A stretch of DNA of 64,000 nt from Halomonas sp. S3-1-1 (GCF_023757625.1 NZ_JALGBZ010000002.1:744001-808000), one strand, 5' to 3'; shown: positions 24,402-33,897, counted from the first letter of the stretch. Notes: generated by a model from the sequence alone, not told the origin. Program-made: numbers and translations.

Positions 24402-25370
24402 ATGATCAAGAAATTACTCACCAGCGCGGTTATCGGCACAATGCTTTTCAGCGCGCAGTCGGCGCTGGCGGCGGACTATACGCTGCGCTTTGGCCATCTG
24501 GCCAACGAGCAGAACATCTGGCACAAGGCCGCCGAGAAGTTCAAGGAGGAGGTGGAAGCCAACTCCGACGGTCAGATCGAGGTTCGCCTTTACCCGAGCG
24601 AGCAGTTGGGTAACGAAATGGATGTGATCAACAGCATCCAGCTCGGCACTGCGGATATGACCATCACCGGCGAAAGCCTGCAGAACTGGGCGCCGAAGGC
24701 GGCCATGATGGCGGTGCCCTACGCCTTCCGCGACTCCGAGCATTTGCACGCGGCAGTCGATGGCGAAATCGGCAGCGAGATCGAAGAGCAGATCATCGAG
24801 CGTACCAACCTGGTGCCGCTGGCCTGGTTCGAGCGCGGCCCGCGTGAGCTGACCTCCAACCGCCCGATTCGCACGCCGGAAGACTTGGACGGCCTGCGTC
24901 TGCGCGTGCCTAACGTGCCGCTGTTCGTCGATGTCTGGCAGGCGCTCGGCGCCCGCCCGACCCCGATGGCGTTCAGCGAAGTGTTCACCGCGCTTCAGCA
25001 AAACACGCTGGAAGGTCAGGAGAATCCGCTGAGCCTGATCGAAAGCGCGAGCTTCAACGAAGTTCAGGACTACGTGAACATGACCGGCCACGTGCGTAGC
25101 TGGATCTACGTGGTGATCGGCCGCAATCAGCTCGAAAGCATGCCGGATGAGCTGCAAACCGTCGTACGCGACGCCGCGCAGACCATGCAGAGTTTCGAGG
25201 CCGACCTGTTCGTCGAAGACCAGGAGCGTCTGGAGCAGGCGCTTTCCGAGCGCGGTATGGAGTTCATCGAGGCTGACGTCGACGCCTTTGCCGAGCAGGC
25301 CCGCCCGGCGGTGCTCGAGGCCCTGACGCCGGAGCAGCGTGAGCTCTTCGAGGCCATTCAGGACCTGTAA
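24402..25370 (+). CDS. dctP: TRAP transporter substrate-binding protein DctP
   Basis: 322 aa from ATG 24402, which has AGGAG about nine bases upstream; the frame is open to 24315 but the signal peptide begins here (LLTSAVIGTMLFSAQSALA). DctP family: YTLRFGHLANEQNIWHKAAEKF, RLYPSEQLGNEMD near residue 65, then LDGLRLRVPNVPLFV near 165, which carries the Arg (LRVP) that pairs with the substrate carboxylate, and MAFSEVFTALQQNTLEGQENP near 190. Such proteins bind organic or sugar acids in the periplasm. Neighbours point to a hexonate or hexuronate. A hairpin follows the stop before dctQ. Confidence 0.9.
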   Translation: MIKKLLTSAVIGTMLFSAQSALAADYTLRFGHLANEQNIWHKAAEKFKEEVEANSDGQIEVRLYPSEQLGNEMDVINSIQLGTADMTITGESLQNWAPKAAMMAVPYAFRDSEHLHAAVDGEIGSEIEEQIIERTNLVPLAWFERGPRELTSNRPIRTPEDLDGLRLRVPNVPLFVDVWQALGARPTPMAFSEVFTALQQNTLEGQENPLSLIESASFNEVQDYVNMTGHVRSWIYVVIGRNQLESMPDELQTVVRDAAQTMQSFEADLFVEDQERLEQALSERGMEFIEADVDAFAEQARPAVLEALTPEQRELFEAIQDL

Positions 25371-25388
25371 CGCCGGTAGGCAACCAAG

Positions 25389-25418
25389 GTGGGCTGGTCG
25401 CAAGGCCAGCCCACTTTT
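25389..25418 (+). terminator. Intercistronic hairpin between dctP and dctQ
   Basis: GTGGGCTGG (25389-25397) and CCAGCCCAC (25406-25414) pair fully and are followed by TTTT. A partial terminator or 3'-stabilising stem here would yield more binding protein than membrane subunits, a common arrangement in binding-protein operons. Confidence 0.65.
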
Positions 25419-25530
25419 GTATAGGCCATCTCAAGAACTGCAATCGTCTGAATCGCAAGATAGCTAATTGCAACAACCGAATTGCAAGAGTTTCAACTTC
25501 TAGAGCGGCTAGCCCCTCGAGGATACGTTT

Positions 25531-26109
25531 ATGAGCTCGGATCAACACGCGCTCGAGCACGAAGCGCTACAGAGTCTGGATTCGATGTCGACGGTACCCA
25601 AACTTCAGGGGCCGGTGGGTCGGCTGATCGGCTGGGTCGATACCTGCTTTTTGACCCTCGCCGTGCTGGCACTGGTCGCTATTGCCGGCACCGTCCTGCT
25701 GCAAATCTGTTCGCGGCTGTTTCTGCCGATCTCCATCTCCTGGACCGAAGAGCTTTCGCGCTATCTCTTCATTTACATGGTGTCGCTGTCTGCTGGCGTC
25801 GTGCTGCGCCAGAACCGCAACATCAGCGTGGAGCTGTTCCATCACATGCTGAGCCCGCGCCTGCGCGCACTGTTTCAGGCGCTGATCTGTTTGGGGATCG
25901 GCGCGTTCGCGTTCATGGTGCTGCCCTATGCCTGGCAGTACGCCCAGAACGGCACCTGGCAAACCTCGCCGACGCTCAAGCTGCCCATGCTGTATATCTT
26001 CTTCTCGACGGTCGTCACCTACGCGCTGTTGCTGGTTTACAGCGCCCTGGGTGCCCTCGAGGGGGTGTTGGCGATGTGTCGCCCCGCCGTGCGTGAACAG
26101 GAGTCCTGA
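25531..26109 (+). CDS. dctQ: TRAP transporter small membrane subunit DctQ
   Basis: 192 aa. A ~30-residue cytoplasmic N-terminus precedes four predicted membrane helices (FLTLAVLALVAIAGTVLLQI, LFIYMVSLSAGVVL, LFQALICLGIGAFAFMVL and LYIFFSTVVTYALLLVYSAL). The ISWTEELSRYLFIYMV motif between helices one and two is the DctQ hallmark. It pairs with DctM to form the Na+-driven membrane unit. Its stop is two bases before the dctM start, so the two are translated together. Confidence 0.9.
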   Translation: MSSDQHALEHEALQSLDSMSTVPKLQGPVGRLIGWVDTCFLTLAVLALVAIAGTVLLQICSRLFLPISISWTEELSRYLFIYMVSLSAGVVLRQNRNISVELFHHMLSPRLRALFQALICLGIGAFAFMVLPYAWQYAQNGTWQTSPTLKLPMLYIFFSTVVTYALLLVYSALGALEGVLAMCRPAVREQES

Positions 26110-26111
26110 GC

Positions 26112-27395
26112 ATGGAAGTCATCATTTTATTTAGTGTGTTTCTGGTGCTGTTGGTGGTGGGCATGCCCATTGCCTTCGCACTCGGCATCTCATCGATGTC
26201 CTATCTGCTGATGGAGGGGATTTCGCTGACCATCGTGCCCCAGCGCATGTTCGCGGGTATCGATACCTTCGTGCTGCTATGCATTCCCGGCTTCGTACTG
26301 GCCGGCAATCTCATGAACGTGGGCAACATCACCGAGCACATCGTGCGCTTTTCCAACGCGCTGCTGGGCCACATTCGCGGCGGGTTGGGACTTGCCAACG
26401 TTGGCGGGTCGATGATCTTTGGCGGTATCTCCGGTACCGCGGTAGCGGATTCGGCGAGCATCGGTTCGGTGATGATTCCCGGCATGGCGCGCTCGGGCTA
26501 CGACAAACCCTTCGCCGCCGCCGTCACCGCGGCGTCTTCCACGGTCGGGCCGATCATTCCGCCCAGCGTGCCGATGATCATCGCAGGGTCGCTTAGCGGT
26601 ATCTCGGTGGGCCGCATGTTCCTGGCCGGCGCCGTGCCTGGGCTTTTGATGGGTGTGGCAATGATGGTCACGGTGTACATCCTCGCCGTTCGCCGCGGCT
26701 ATCCAAAAGAGCAGCGCGTGCCGTTTTTGCAGCTGCTGCGCGAGGCCAAAACCGCGTTTTGGGCGCTGCTGATGACCGTGATCATTCTCTACGGCATCAT
26801 CGGCGGCTTCTTCACGCCGACCGAAGCGTCGATCGTCGCCTGCGTCTACGCGCTGGCGGTGGGCATGTACGTCTATAAGGGGCTGACTTGGCGCAAGCTG
26901 CCGGGCATTCTGGTCGACACCGTGCTGACCTCGTCGTCGCTTCTTCTGATGGTTGGTCTTGCCAACCTGTTCGGCTGGATTCTGACCAGCGAGCAGATTC
27001 CGCAGATGATCGCCACGCTGATCCTGTCGATCAGCGAAAACCCGCTGATCGTGCTTCTGATCCTCAACCTGATTCTGCTGTTCGTCGGCGCGTTTATGGA
27101 AACCATCGCCGCGCTGATCATTCTGTTTCCCGCGCTGGTGGGCGTGGCGACCGGCGTTGGCGTTGACCCGGTGCACTTCGCCGTCATCGCGGTACTCAAC
27201 CTGATGATCGGCCTGACCACGCCGCCGGTCGGGGTGTGTCTGTTCGTGGTCGCCGGGATCGGTAAGCTGCCGATGCTCTCGGTCGCCCGCGCCATCGTCC
27301 CGTTTCTGCTCTGCAACCTGGCGGTGCTGCTGCTGGTCACCTACGTACCGGCCATTTCGCTTTGGCTGCCGAATTTGTTGATGGGGAGTAACTAA
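26112..27395 (+). CDS. dctM: TRAP transporter large membrane subunit DctM
   Basis: 427 aa, about twelve hydrophobic segments. DctM features: MFAGIDTFVLLCIPGFVLAG near residue 44, GGLGLANVGGSMIFGGISGTAVADSAS near 95, a re-entrant loop region, then SSTVGPIIPPSVPMIIAG near 142, FFTPTEASIVACVYAL near 238 and LMIGLTTPPVGVCLFV near 360, the second loop. This subunit forms the Na+-coupled elevator path across the inner membrane. It lies two bases after dctQ and two bases before uxuB. Confidence 0.93.
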   Translation: MEVIILFSVFLVLLVVGMPIAFALGISSMSYLLMEGISLTIVPQRMFAGIDTFVLLCIPGFVLAGNLMNVGNITEHIVRFSNALLGHIRGGLGLANVGGSMIFGGISGTAVADSASIGSVMIPGMARSGYDKPFAAAVTAASSTVGPIIPPSVPMIIAGSLSGISVGRMFLAGAVPGLLMGVAMMVTVYILAVRRGYPKEQRVPFLQLLREAKTAFWALLMTVIILYGIIGGFFTPTEASIVACVYALAVGMYVYKGLTWRKLPGILVDTVLTSSSLLLMVGLANLFGWILTSEQIPQMIATLILSISENPLIVLLILNLILLFVGAFMETIAALIILFPALVGVATGVGVDPVHFAVIAVLNLMIGLTTPPVGVCLFVVAGIGKLPMLSVARAIVPFLLCNLAVLLLVTYVPAISLWLPNLLMGSN

Positions 27396-27397
27396 CC

Positions 27398-28876
27398 GTG
27401 ACGACGCAACGCATCGACGCCGCTACTCAAAAAGGCCGCATCGGCATCGTCCACCTGGGCCTGGGCGCGTTTCACCGCGCTCACCAGGCGGTGTATCTCG
27501 AACGCTACCGGGGCCGTACCGGCGACGGTCAGTGGGGCGTGAGTTCGGCGAACCTGCGCCGCGGCGCCTCGCTGGTCGATTCTCTGGCCGAGGCGGGCTT
27601 TCGCTACCACGTGGCCGAGTACCGCGATAGCGACAACGTGACGGTTCGCGAAGTAGGCGCCATCGAGGAGACGCTGTTCACCGGCCAGAGCCCGGACGGG
27701 CAGTGGGGGCGCGACCTGGAGGCGCTGCTGGCACGCCTTTCGGATGTAAAAACGCGTATCGTCACGCTCACCGTCACCGAAAAAGGCTACTTTTTGAACC
27801 CGGCCAGCGGCGAGCTTTTGCGCGATGACCCGATGATTCAGGCGGATATCGCCGCGCCGCAAGCGCCGCGTACCGCGCCGGGCATTCTGGTCGAGGCGCT
27901 CAAACGGCGCCGGAACGCAGGGCAGGCGCCGTTCACCGTGCTCTGCTGCGACAACATGCCGGATAACGGCGAGCGCACCCGTCAGGCGGTGGCGCAGTTT
28001 GCTCGCGTTCACGACGCCGCGCTGGCCGACTGGATTCTCGAGCGCGTCGCGTTTCCCTGCAGCATGGTCGATCGCATCGTGCCAGCAATGACCGAGCAGG
28101 ATTTCGCCGCGCTCCAGACACTTGGGGTCGATGACGCCAATGCCGTGGTGTGCGAGGCCTTCTCCCAGTGGGTCGTCGAGGATCACTTCCCCGAGGGCCG
28201 CCCGGCCTGGGAAGAGGAGGGCGTGACCATGGTCGCCGATGTGGCGCCGTTCGAGACCATGAAGCTTCGTATGCTCAACGGCAGCCACTCGCTGCTCGCC
28301 TATCTGGGGTCGCTGGCCGATATCGATACCGTGTTCGACGCCGTCTCGAACCCGGTCTACAAGGCGCTTCTGAGCGCCTACATGCGCCAGGAAGCCGCGC
28401 CGACGCTGGATATGCCCAAAGAGATCGACCTGGACGCCTATGCAGATTCGTTACTGGCGCGCTTTGCCAACGACAGCCTGCGCCACAAGCTTCAGCAGAT
28501 CGCCATGGACGGCAGCCAGAAGCTGCCCCAGCGCTGGCTGCAGGTCGCCGAGGCCAATTTGGCTTGCGGGCGCGACACCGCCTGCGTCGCGCTGGGCCTG
28601 GCCGGCTGGATTCGCTACACCGAAGGCAGTACGCTGGCCGGTCGCGCGTTTCGCGTCGACGATCCTATGGCCGAACAGCTCGAAGCGCTTCATCAGCGTC
28701 ACGGCGGCGACCCTCGCGCACTGGTTGACGCCTTCTTCGGTTTTGAGGCGGTCATGTCCCAGGCCCTGGCGCGCAGCGAGCGCTTCAAGCAGCAGGTGCT
28801 TGATGCTTATCTCACGCTAACCGAGCGCGGCGTCGAGCCGGCCATTGCCGAGCTTGCCGCTCAGGGCGTTTGCTAA
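27398..28876 (+). CDS. uxuB: D-mannonate oxidoreductase (fructuronate reductase)
   Basis: 492 aa, long-chain mannitol dehydrogenase family. The N-terminal Rossmann part has [33 protein letters not shown] near residue 127 and [15 protein letters not shown] near 185 follow. The substrate-binding C-domain has the signature [17 protein letters not shown] with the catalytic Lys/Asn/His. UxuB interconverts D-fructuronate and D-mannonate with NADH; mannitol or arabinitol dehydrogenase activity is less likely given uxuA downstream. The start is GTG 27398, two bases after dctM. Last-but-one gene of the operon. Confidence 0.9.
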   Translation: MTTQRIDAATQKGRIGIVHLGLGAFHRAHQAVYLERYRGRTGDGQWGVSSANLRRGASLVDSLAEAGFRYHVAEYRDSDNVTVREVGAIEETLFTGQSPDGQWGRDLEALLARLSDVKTRIVTLTVTEKGYFLNPASGELLRDDPMIQADIAAPQAPRTAPGILVEALKRRRNAGQAPFTVLCCDNMPDNGERTRQAVAQFARVHDAALADWILERVAFPCSMVDRIVPAMTEQDFAALQTLGVDDANAVVCEAFSQWVVEDHFPEGRPAWEEEGVTMVADVAPFETMKLRMLNGSHSLLAYLGSLADIDTVFDAVSNPVYKALLSAYMRQEAAPTLDMPKEIDLDAYADSLLARFANDSLRHKLQQIAMDGSQKLPQRWLQVAEANLACGRDTACVALGLAGWIRYTEGSTLAGRAFRVDDPMAEQLEALHQRHGGDPRALVDAFFGFEAVMSQALARSERFKQQVLDAYLTLTERGVEPAIAELAAQGVC

Positions 28877-28887
28877 AAGGAGATTTC

Positions 28888-30066
28888 ATGGAACATACCT
28901 GGCGCTGGTTCGGGCCCAAGGACCCGATTCAACTCGATGAGATTCGCCAGACCGGCGCGACCGGCATCGTCACCGCGCTTCACGACGTGCCCAACGACCA
29001 GGTCTGGTCGGTGGAGGCGATTCGCGAGCGCAAGGCGATGATCGAGGCGGCGGGGCTCAGTTGGTCGGTGGTCGAAAGCGTGCCGGTGCCCGAGGCGGTC
29101 AAGAAGGGGCTACCCGAGCGTGACGCGCTGATCGACACCTACTGCCAGACGCTCAGAAATCTGGCCGCCTGCGGGATCGACATCGTTTGCTACAACTTCA
29201 TGCCGATTCTCGACTGGACGCGCACCGATCTGACCTACCGCCTGAACGATGGCGCCCGGGCGCTGCGTTTCGATCAGACCGCCTTCGCCGCGTTCGATCT
29301 GTACCTGCTCGAGCGCCCCGGCGCGCTCGAGGAGTACTCCGAGGCCGACCAGCGGGATGCCAAGCGCTACCTCGAGACCCTGGATGAGGCCGTGCGCGCG
29401 AAGCTCGTCGACACGCTGATCGCCGGGCTGCCTGGCGCCGAGGAGCACTACACCCTGGCGCAGTTTCGCGAAGCGCTAAACGGCTACGCGAACATCGATG
29501 CCGAGGCGCTGCGCGAGCACCTGGCCTATTTCCTGCGCGCGGTGATTCCGGTTGCCGAGGAGGTCGGCATTCGCATGGCGATCCACCCGGACGACCCGCC
29601 CCGACCGCTTCTGGGCCTGCCGCGGGTGGTTTCGACTCGTGACGATGCCCAGTGGGTGATCGACTCCGCGCCGAGCCCGGCCAACGGCCTCACCTTCTGC
29701 ACCGGCTCTTACGGGGTGCGCGAGGACAACGATCTGGTCGCCATGGCGCGCCACTTCGCGCCACATATTCATTTTGCTCACCTGCGCTCGACAAGGCGCG
29801 AGACTGATCCGCGCTCGTTTCATGAAGCGCCGCATCTGGCTGGCGACGTCGACATGGTCGGCGTCGTCCAGGCACTGGTCGAGGAGGAGCGCCGCCGCGA
29901 CGTTGAAGGCGGGGCGCGCCTTCCGATCCGACCAGACCACGGCCACCACATGCTCGACGATCAGCAGCGCCAAACAGCGCCGGGCTACCCGCTCTACGGG
30001 CGGCTGAGGGGCCTGGCCGAGCTTCGGGGCATGGAGGTGGCGGTGAAAGCCCTCACGGCGAGATAG
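28888..30066 (+). CDS. uxuA: Mannonate dehydratase UxuA
   Basis: 392 aa from ATG 28888, with AAGGAG seven bases upstream. TIM-barrel UxuA family: [33 protein letters not shown] at the N-terminus, WSVVESVPV near residue 53, [16 protein letters not shown] near 108, then metal-binding residues in MAIHPDDPP near 232, TFCTGSYG near 268, HFAHLRS near 294 and RPDHGHHML near 350. It dehydrates D-mannonate to KDG. The family is unrelated to ManD, whose gene opens this same run. A strong terminator follows. Confidence 0.93.
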   Translation: MEHTWRWFGPKDPIQLDEIRQTGATGIVTALHDVPNDQVWSVEAIRERKAMIEAAGLSWSVVESVPVPEAVKKGLPERDALIDTYCQTLRNLAACGIDIVCYNFMPILDWTRTDLTYRLNDGARALRFDQTAFAAFDLYLLERPGALEEYSEADQRDAKRYLETLDEAVRAKLVDTLIAGLPGAEEHYTLAQFREALNGYANIDAEALREHLAYFLRAVIPVAEEVGIRMAIHPDDPPRPLLGLPRVVSTRDDAQWVIDSAPSPANGLTFCTGSYGVREDNDLVAMARHFAPHIHFAHLRSTRRETDPRSFHEAPHLAGDVDMVGVVQALVEEERRRDVEGGARLPIRPDHGHHMLDDQQRQTAPGYPLYGRLRGLAELRGMEVAVKALTAR

Positions 30067-30100
30067 GCCTTTACTGCGTTAGGCCCTTGAACGCCATCGA

Positions 30101-30138
30101 AAAAGCCCCGCCGGAGCTCGCTACGGCGGGGCTTTTTT
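30101..30138. terminator. Bidirectional intrinsic terminator
   Basis: AAAAGCCCCGCCG and CGGCGGGGCTTTTTT form a 10-bp GC stem flanked by A and T runs, between convergent uxuA and the HAD-phosphatase gene. It can serve both strands. Confidence 0.9.
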
Positions 30139-30165
30139 GTCGGCGCGCTCTTGAAACAGGGCGTG

Positions 30166-30840
30166 CTAAACCGCGATGTCCTCGCGCAGCCGGTGAACGG
30201 CGTCGGCAAGTTCGCTTGCATGGCGAATCTCGACCGCGCCTTTTGGGGTGCGCTCCTCATCAGGAAAGTGGTTGAGATGAATCACCCGCATGCCGGCGGC
30301 CAGCCCCGCCTCAACGCCCACCGCCGCGTCGTCGATCACGATGCAGTGCTGTGGGGCGAACCCCATGGCCGTAGCCGCCTGGCGGTAAAGCTCCGGGTCC
30401 GGCTTCCAGACGTTGAGGGTATAGGCGCTGAAAAGCCGGCCCGCGAAATGGTGTTCGAGGCCGGTACTCTCCAGCGCGCAGCGGATCTTGCGCTCCGGCC
30501 CGTTGGAAACCACCGCCTTGGGGTAGCTTGCAAGCAAATCGAGGGCGGCCGGCATGCCGGCCACGGGCGCAAGCTCGGCGCGCATGCGCGCTTCCATGCG
30601 CGAACGCATGTCAGCTTCGAGCGTCTCGAACCGGTCCGGTGTCAACGGCGTGAAGCGCGCCTCCAGCTCGTTGACGATGGTTTGAAAGCGCACGCCGCGA
30701 AACTCCTCCATGTACTGGTTTGCCGAGAAGGGCAAGCCGAACTCGGGCAGCAGCTCGCCCATGACCTCGGCCAGCAGAATCTCGCTATCCACCAGCGTGC
30801 CGTCGGAGTCGAACAGCAGGCACAGGCCCGCATCACTCAT
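30166..30840 (-). CDS. HAD-superfamily phosphatase (beta-phosphoglucomutase/YieH-like)
   Basis: 224 aa, HAD subfamily IA with a helical cap. Motif I is LLFDSDGTLVDSE at residues 8-20, with the nucleophile Asp in DSDGT. Motif II is VVSNGP near 110, the motif III Lys is in VWKPDPELY near 145, and motif IV is CIVIDDAAVGVEAGLAAGM near 165. Family members act on sugar phosphates, including 6-phosphogluconate and beta-glucose-1-phosphate. The start overlaps the upstream reductase stop by 4 bp (ATGA), so the two are co-expressed. A housekeeping role clearing sugar-acid phosphates is plausible but unproven. Confidence 0.84.
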   Translation of the reverse strand: MSDAGLCLLFDSDGTLVDSEILLAEVMGELLPEFGLPFSANQYMEEFRGVRFQTIVNELEARFTPLTPDRFETLEADMRSRMEARMRAELAPVAGMPAALDLLASYPKAVVSNGPERKIRCALESTGLEHHFAGRLFSAYTLNVWKPDPELYRQAATAMGFAPQHCIVIDDAAVGVEAGLAAGMRVIHLNHFPDEERTPKGAVEIRHASELADAVHRLREDIAV

Positions 30841-31811
30841 TTCAGCACCTCGTCGTTGACCGGGCTTAGCGGGCGCTCGCCGGTCAGCGCCAGGCGCATA
30901 TTGTCCACGGCGCGCTGAGCCATGGCGGTGCGCGTCTCATGGGTAGCCGAGCCGATGTGGGGCAGGGCAACGACGTTGGCCATGCCGGGCAGCGGCGAGG
31001 TATCGCCAAGCGGCTCGTTCTCGAATACATCGAGCCCGGCGCCTTTAATGACTCCGCGCTCCAGCGCATCGATCAGTGCGCCTTCATCGACCACCTTGCC
31101 GCGAGCGATGTTGACCAGAATGGCCGACGACTTCATCTTCTCGAGCTCATTAGCGCCAATCAGCTTCTCGGTCTCTTCGGTCAGCGGCACGGTGAGACAG
31201 ACGAAGTCGGCTTCGCTCAGAAGCTGATCGAGCTCGCGGCGCTCGGCGCCGAGCTCACGTTCGACTTCGGGCTTGGGCGAAGCATTGGAGTAGAGCACCT
31301 TCATGTTGAAGCCGAGCGCCCCACGCCGAGCCACGGCCTGGCCAATACGCCCAAAGCCCACCAGGCCGAGCGTTTTGCCGTGCACATCGCTGCCGTAAAG
31401 CTCGGTACCCACGCCGGCTTCCCAGGCACCGGCCTTGACCCAGGTCGCCAGCTCCACCATGCGCCGCGCGGTCGCCATGATCAGCGCGAAGCCGGTATCC
31501 GCGGTGGTTTCGGTCAGCACGTCCGGCGTGTTGCACAAGAGGATGCCGCGACGGGTCAGCTCGTCGACGGGAACGGTGTCGTAGCCCACCGACACCGTGG
31601 CGATGACCTCGAGATTGGGTGCGGCGTCTAGAAACTCAGGGGTGACCGGCAGGCTCGCACCGATGATGCCATGAACCTGTGAAAGGGTCTCACGTACCCC
31701 GGCATCCGACAGATCGAAAGAGCCAAGCGGCTCGAGCAGCTCGAAATGCTCACTAAGTTCTGCCAGCTGATCGTCGTTGAGTCGTCCCTGAACAATGATG
31801 CGTTTTTTCAT
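30837..31811 (-). CDS. D-isomer-specific 2-hydroxyacid dehydrogenase (2-ketogluconate/glyoxylate reductase-like)
   Basis: 324 aa. NAD(P)-binding motif GLVGFGRIGQAVARRG near residue 150. Catalytic residues follow the usual order: Arg in LVNIARGKVVDE, Glu in FENEPLGDTSPL and His in VALPHIGSATHETR near 285. Residues after the third strand (YSNASPKPE) suggest NADPH preference, as in GhrB/TkrA. These enzymes reduce 2-ketogluconate, hydroxypyruvate or glyoxylate. It heads a two-gene unit with the HAD phosphatase and has an AAACG-rich inverted repeat about 55 bp upstream. Confidence 0.88.
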   Translation of the reverse strand: MKKRIIVQGRLNDDQLAELSEHFELLEPLGSFDLSDAGVRETLSQVHGIIGASLPVTPEFLDAAPNLEVIATVSVGYDTVPVDELTRRGILLCNTPDVLTETTADTGFALIMATARRMVELATWVKAGAWEAGVGTELYGSDVHGKTLGLVGFGRIGQAVARRGALGFNMKVLYSNASPKPEVERELGAERRELDQLLSEADFVCLTVPLTEETEKLIGANELEKMKSSAILVNIARGKVVDEGALIDALERGVIKGAGLDVFENEPLGDTSPLPGMANVVALPHIGSATHETRTAMAQRAVDNMRLALTGERPLSPVNDEVLK

Positions 31812-31864
31812 GCTTTCTCCTGTCGCTTGGCTGTACGCGTTATCTGACTATTGATTTTATAAAC

Positions 31865-31878
31865 CGTTTTCGTAAACG
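31865..31878 (-). promoter_or_regulatory. Candidate LacI-type operator before the 2-hydroxyacid dehydrogenase gene
   Basis: CGTTT and AAACG arms (31865-31869, 31874-31878) around TCGT form an inverted repeat with further AAACG copies alongside. It lies in the AT-rich 72-bp gap after kdgK, the only place for a promoter of the reductase-HAD pair. It differs from the palindrome before the lacI gene. Confidence 0.4.
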
Positions 31879-31883
31879 ATTTT

Positions 31884-32855
31884 TTAAACGTCACCCTCGA
31901 GCGCTTGCAGTCGTTCGCGAGAGGGCAGCCCCTCCATGTCGCCGACGACCTGCACCGCTTGGGCGCCGACCAGGTTGCCGCGCGCCAGCGCCCGTGCCGG
32001 CGATAACCCCTCAAGCAGCGCGCTGATCAAACCCACGGCGAAGCCGTCCCCTGCGCCGACCGTGTCGACCACGTGGGCTACCGGCTGACCGGGCACGTCC
32101 AAACTTTCCAGCGTCCCGCCCAGGCGGCCACGATAGTAGCTGCCCTGCGGCCCGAGCTTGATGACGACCGCGCTGGCGCCGCGCTCGAGGTAGAAATCCG
32201 TGATGGCCTCCGGCGTCTTTTCGCCAGTCAGGCGCTCGCCTTCGGCCAGGCCTGGCAGTATCCAGTCGGCCAGGCCCGCCAACTCGTTGAGCGTATCACG
32301 CATCTGCTCCTCGCTTTGCCAAAGCGTCGGGCGCAGGTTCGGGTCGAACGAGATGGTGGCGCCGTTGGCGCGGGCGCGCTCCATCAGTCGGCGGGTGAGC
32401 GCGAGGGCGCTATCCGAGAGCGCCGGGGTAATGCCGGTCACGTGTAGATGGTCGAGACTCGCGAAATCCACCGCGTCGGCGTCGACGGTGCTTAGATGGC
32501 TCGCCGCGCTCCCCCGGCGGAAATACTCCACCCGCGGGTCGCCGCCGTGCTCGGCGCGCTCCTTGAACATCAACCCGGTGGGGTGCTCCGGGTCGGTGAC
32601 GATATAGCGATCATCGATGCCCTCGGCGGTCAGCGTCTGGCGCACGAACTCGCCGAAGCTGTCGCGGCCGATCCGGCTTAACCAGCTGACCTGAAAGCCG
32701 AGCCGCGAAAGGCCGATGGCGACGTTGTTGTCGGCGCCGGCCAGCCGGCGGTGGAAGTGCTCGATGGTAGCCAGCGGCCCGGTTGAGTCGGCCACGAGCA
32801 TGCCCATGGCCTCGCCAAAGGTGAGAACACAGAGCGCAGAGGATTGGGTCGACAT
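31884..32855 (-). CDS. kdgK: 2-keto-3-deoxygluconate kinase
   Basis: 323 aa, PfkB/ribokinase family. LTFGEAMGMLVADSTGPL at the start, RLAGADNNVAIGLSRLG near residue 37 (sugar-binding Gly-Ala-Asp-Asn), VEYFRRGSAASHLS near 108, FDPNLRPTLW near 173, and the catalytic/anion-hole signature VVDTVGAGDGFAVGLISALLEG near 270. KdgK phosphorylates KDG to KDPG, the step after mannonate dehydration. The ATG at 32855 has GGAG eight bases upstream and follows the lacI gene by 18 bp, so the two form an operon. KDPG aldolase is not in the window. Confidence 0.9.
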   Translation of the reverse strand: MSTQSSALCVLTFGEAMGMLVADSTGPLATIEHFHRRLAGADNNVAIGLSRLGFQVSWLSRIGRDSFGEFVRQTLTAEGIDDRYIVTDPEHPTGLMFKERAEHGGDPRVEYFRRGSAASHLSTVDADAVDFASLDHLHVTGITPALSDSALALTRRLMERARANGATISFDPNLRPTLWQSEEQMRDTLNELAGLADWILPGLAEGERLTGEKTPEAITDFYLERGASAVVIKLGPQGSYYRGRLGGTLESLDVPGQPVAHVVDTVGAGDGFAVGLISALLEGLSPARALARGNLVGAQAVQVVGDMEGLPSRERLQALEGDV

Positions 32856-32873
32856 GGGAGATTCTCCAAAGGG

Positions 32874-33875
32874 TCAGATAAGGGGGAAATCGGGATGGAT
32901 CGTACTGCCTCGCGCTAGCAGATGCGGCGCGTGGCGATCGGTAATGCGTGTGCCAAGCGGGTCGAGCAGGCGCGCGATCGCCGCCTCGCCGATGGCGTCA
33001 AACGGCTGCGCCAGGGTCGTGATCCCCGGGCCGACCAGGGCGCACCAGTCGAGCTCGTCGATCCCCATCAGGCCCACGGCACCCAGGGTGAGCCCCAGCG
33101 CCTGAAAGCCCTGCACCGCGCTAAGCGTCGCGGTGCCGTTGGCGCAGAGCACCGCGGTGGGCGCTGGCGGCGTCTTGAGCGCCTTCAACGCCGGATAAAG
33201 GCGTGCAGGATCGAGACTCGACTGGACGTGCGCAGTCAGTTGTCGCTTGGCACTTTGGTCGATGAAACGCTCCAGGCGCTCCCGGCGGGCGCTAGCGGTG
33301 GCCGGGTCGTTGGTGACGTAGAGTACCTGGCGGTAGCCCCGCGCGACCAAATGATCCAGGGCGGTATCGATGGCAAGCGCGTTGTCCAGCCCGACCACGG
33401 CGCTGCTGACGCTGGGAATTTCTCGGTCCAGCAGCACTACCGGCACGCCGGTTTGAGTGAGCGAGTCGAGCACCTGGTTAGGGGCGCCCACGGCGTTGAC
33501 CACCAAACCTTCCACCTGGTAGGCGCTCAAAAGCGCCAGGTGGCGCTGCTCCTGGGCCGGGTCATTTCCGGTATTGCAGACGATGAGCGAGTAGCCCCGA
33601 GTGCGTGCGGCCTGCTCGACGCCGTGCACGGCGGCGACGGAAAACGGATTTCGAATGTCGGCCACCAGCATGCCCAAAAGCCGGGTGCCGCCGCCTTTCA
33701 ACCCGCGTGCCATCAGGTTGGGCTGATAGCCAAGCGCCCTCGCGGCGGTGTCGATACGCGCTTTGAGCGTTGGGGATAACTTGTCGCGCTCCGGCCCGAA
33801 AAAGCGCGAAACGCTGGTTTTCGAGGTATTCGCCGCTCGGGCGACTTCAATGAGCGTAGCGCGGGGAATCGTCAT
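32874..33875 (-). CDS. LacI-family transcriptional regulator
   Basis: 333 aa. N-terminal HTH ATLIEVARAANTSKTSVSRFFG with the hinge DTAARALGYQPNLMARGLKGG. The periplasmic-binding-protein-like ligand domain follows: LLGMLVADIRNPFSVAAVHGVE near 68, VVLLDREIPS near 148, VGLDNALAIDTALDHL and a late GIDELDW. It is directly upstream of kdgK and preceded by a perfect palindrome, so it probably represses lacI-kdgK and responds to KDG or a sugar-acid intermediate. The effector is inference. Confidence 0.88.
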   Translation of the reverse strand: MTIPRATLIEVARAANTSKTSVSRFFGPERDKLSPTLKARIDTAARALGYQPNLMARGLKGGGTRLLGMLVADIRNPFSVAAVHGVEQAARTRGYSLIVCNTGNDPAQEQRHLALLSAYQVEGLVVNAVGAPNQVLDSLTQTGVPVVLLDREIPSVSSAVVGLDNALAIDTALDHLVARGYRQVLYVTNDPATASARRERLERFIDQSAKRQLTAHVQSSLDPARLYPALKALKTPPAPTAVLCANGTATLSAVQGFQALGLTLGAVGLMGIDELDWCALVGPGITTLAQPFDAIGEAAIARLLDPLGTRITDRHAPHLLARGSTIHPDFPLI

Positions 33876-33897
33876 TCGTAAGGCCGTTAAAGGGGTG

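Noticed and set aside
22463..28288. Long antisense frames opposite manD, rspB-like, dctP, dctM and uxuB (up to ~330 codons)
   Set aside because: They are rich in Arg, His, Ala and Gly, lack domain motifs and ribosome binding sites, and mirror the strong codon bias of the real genes.
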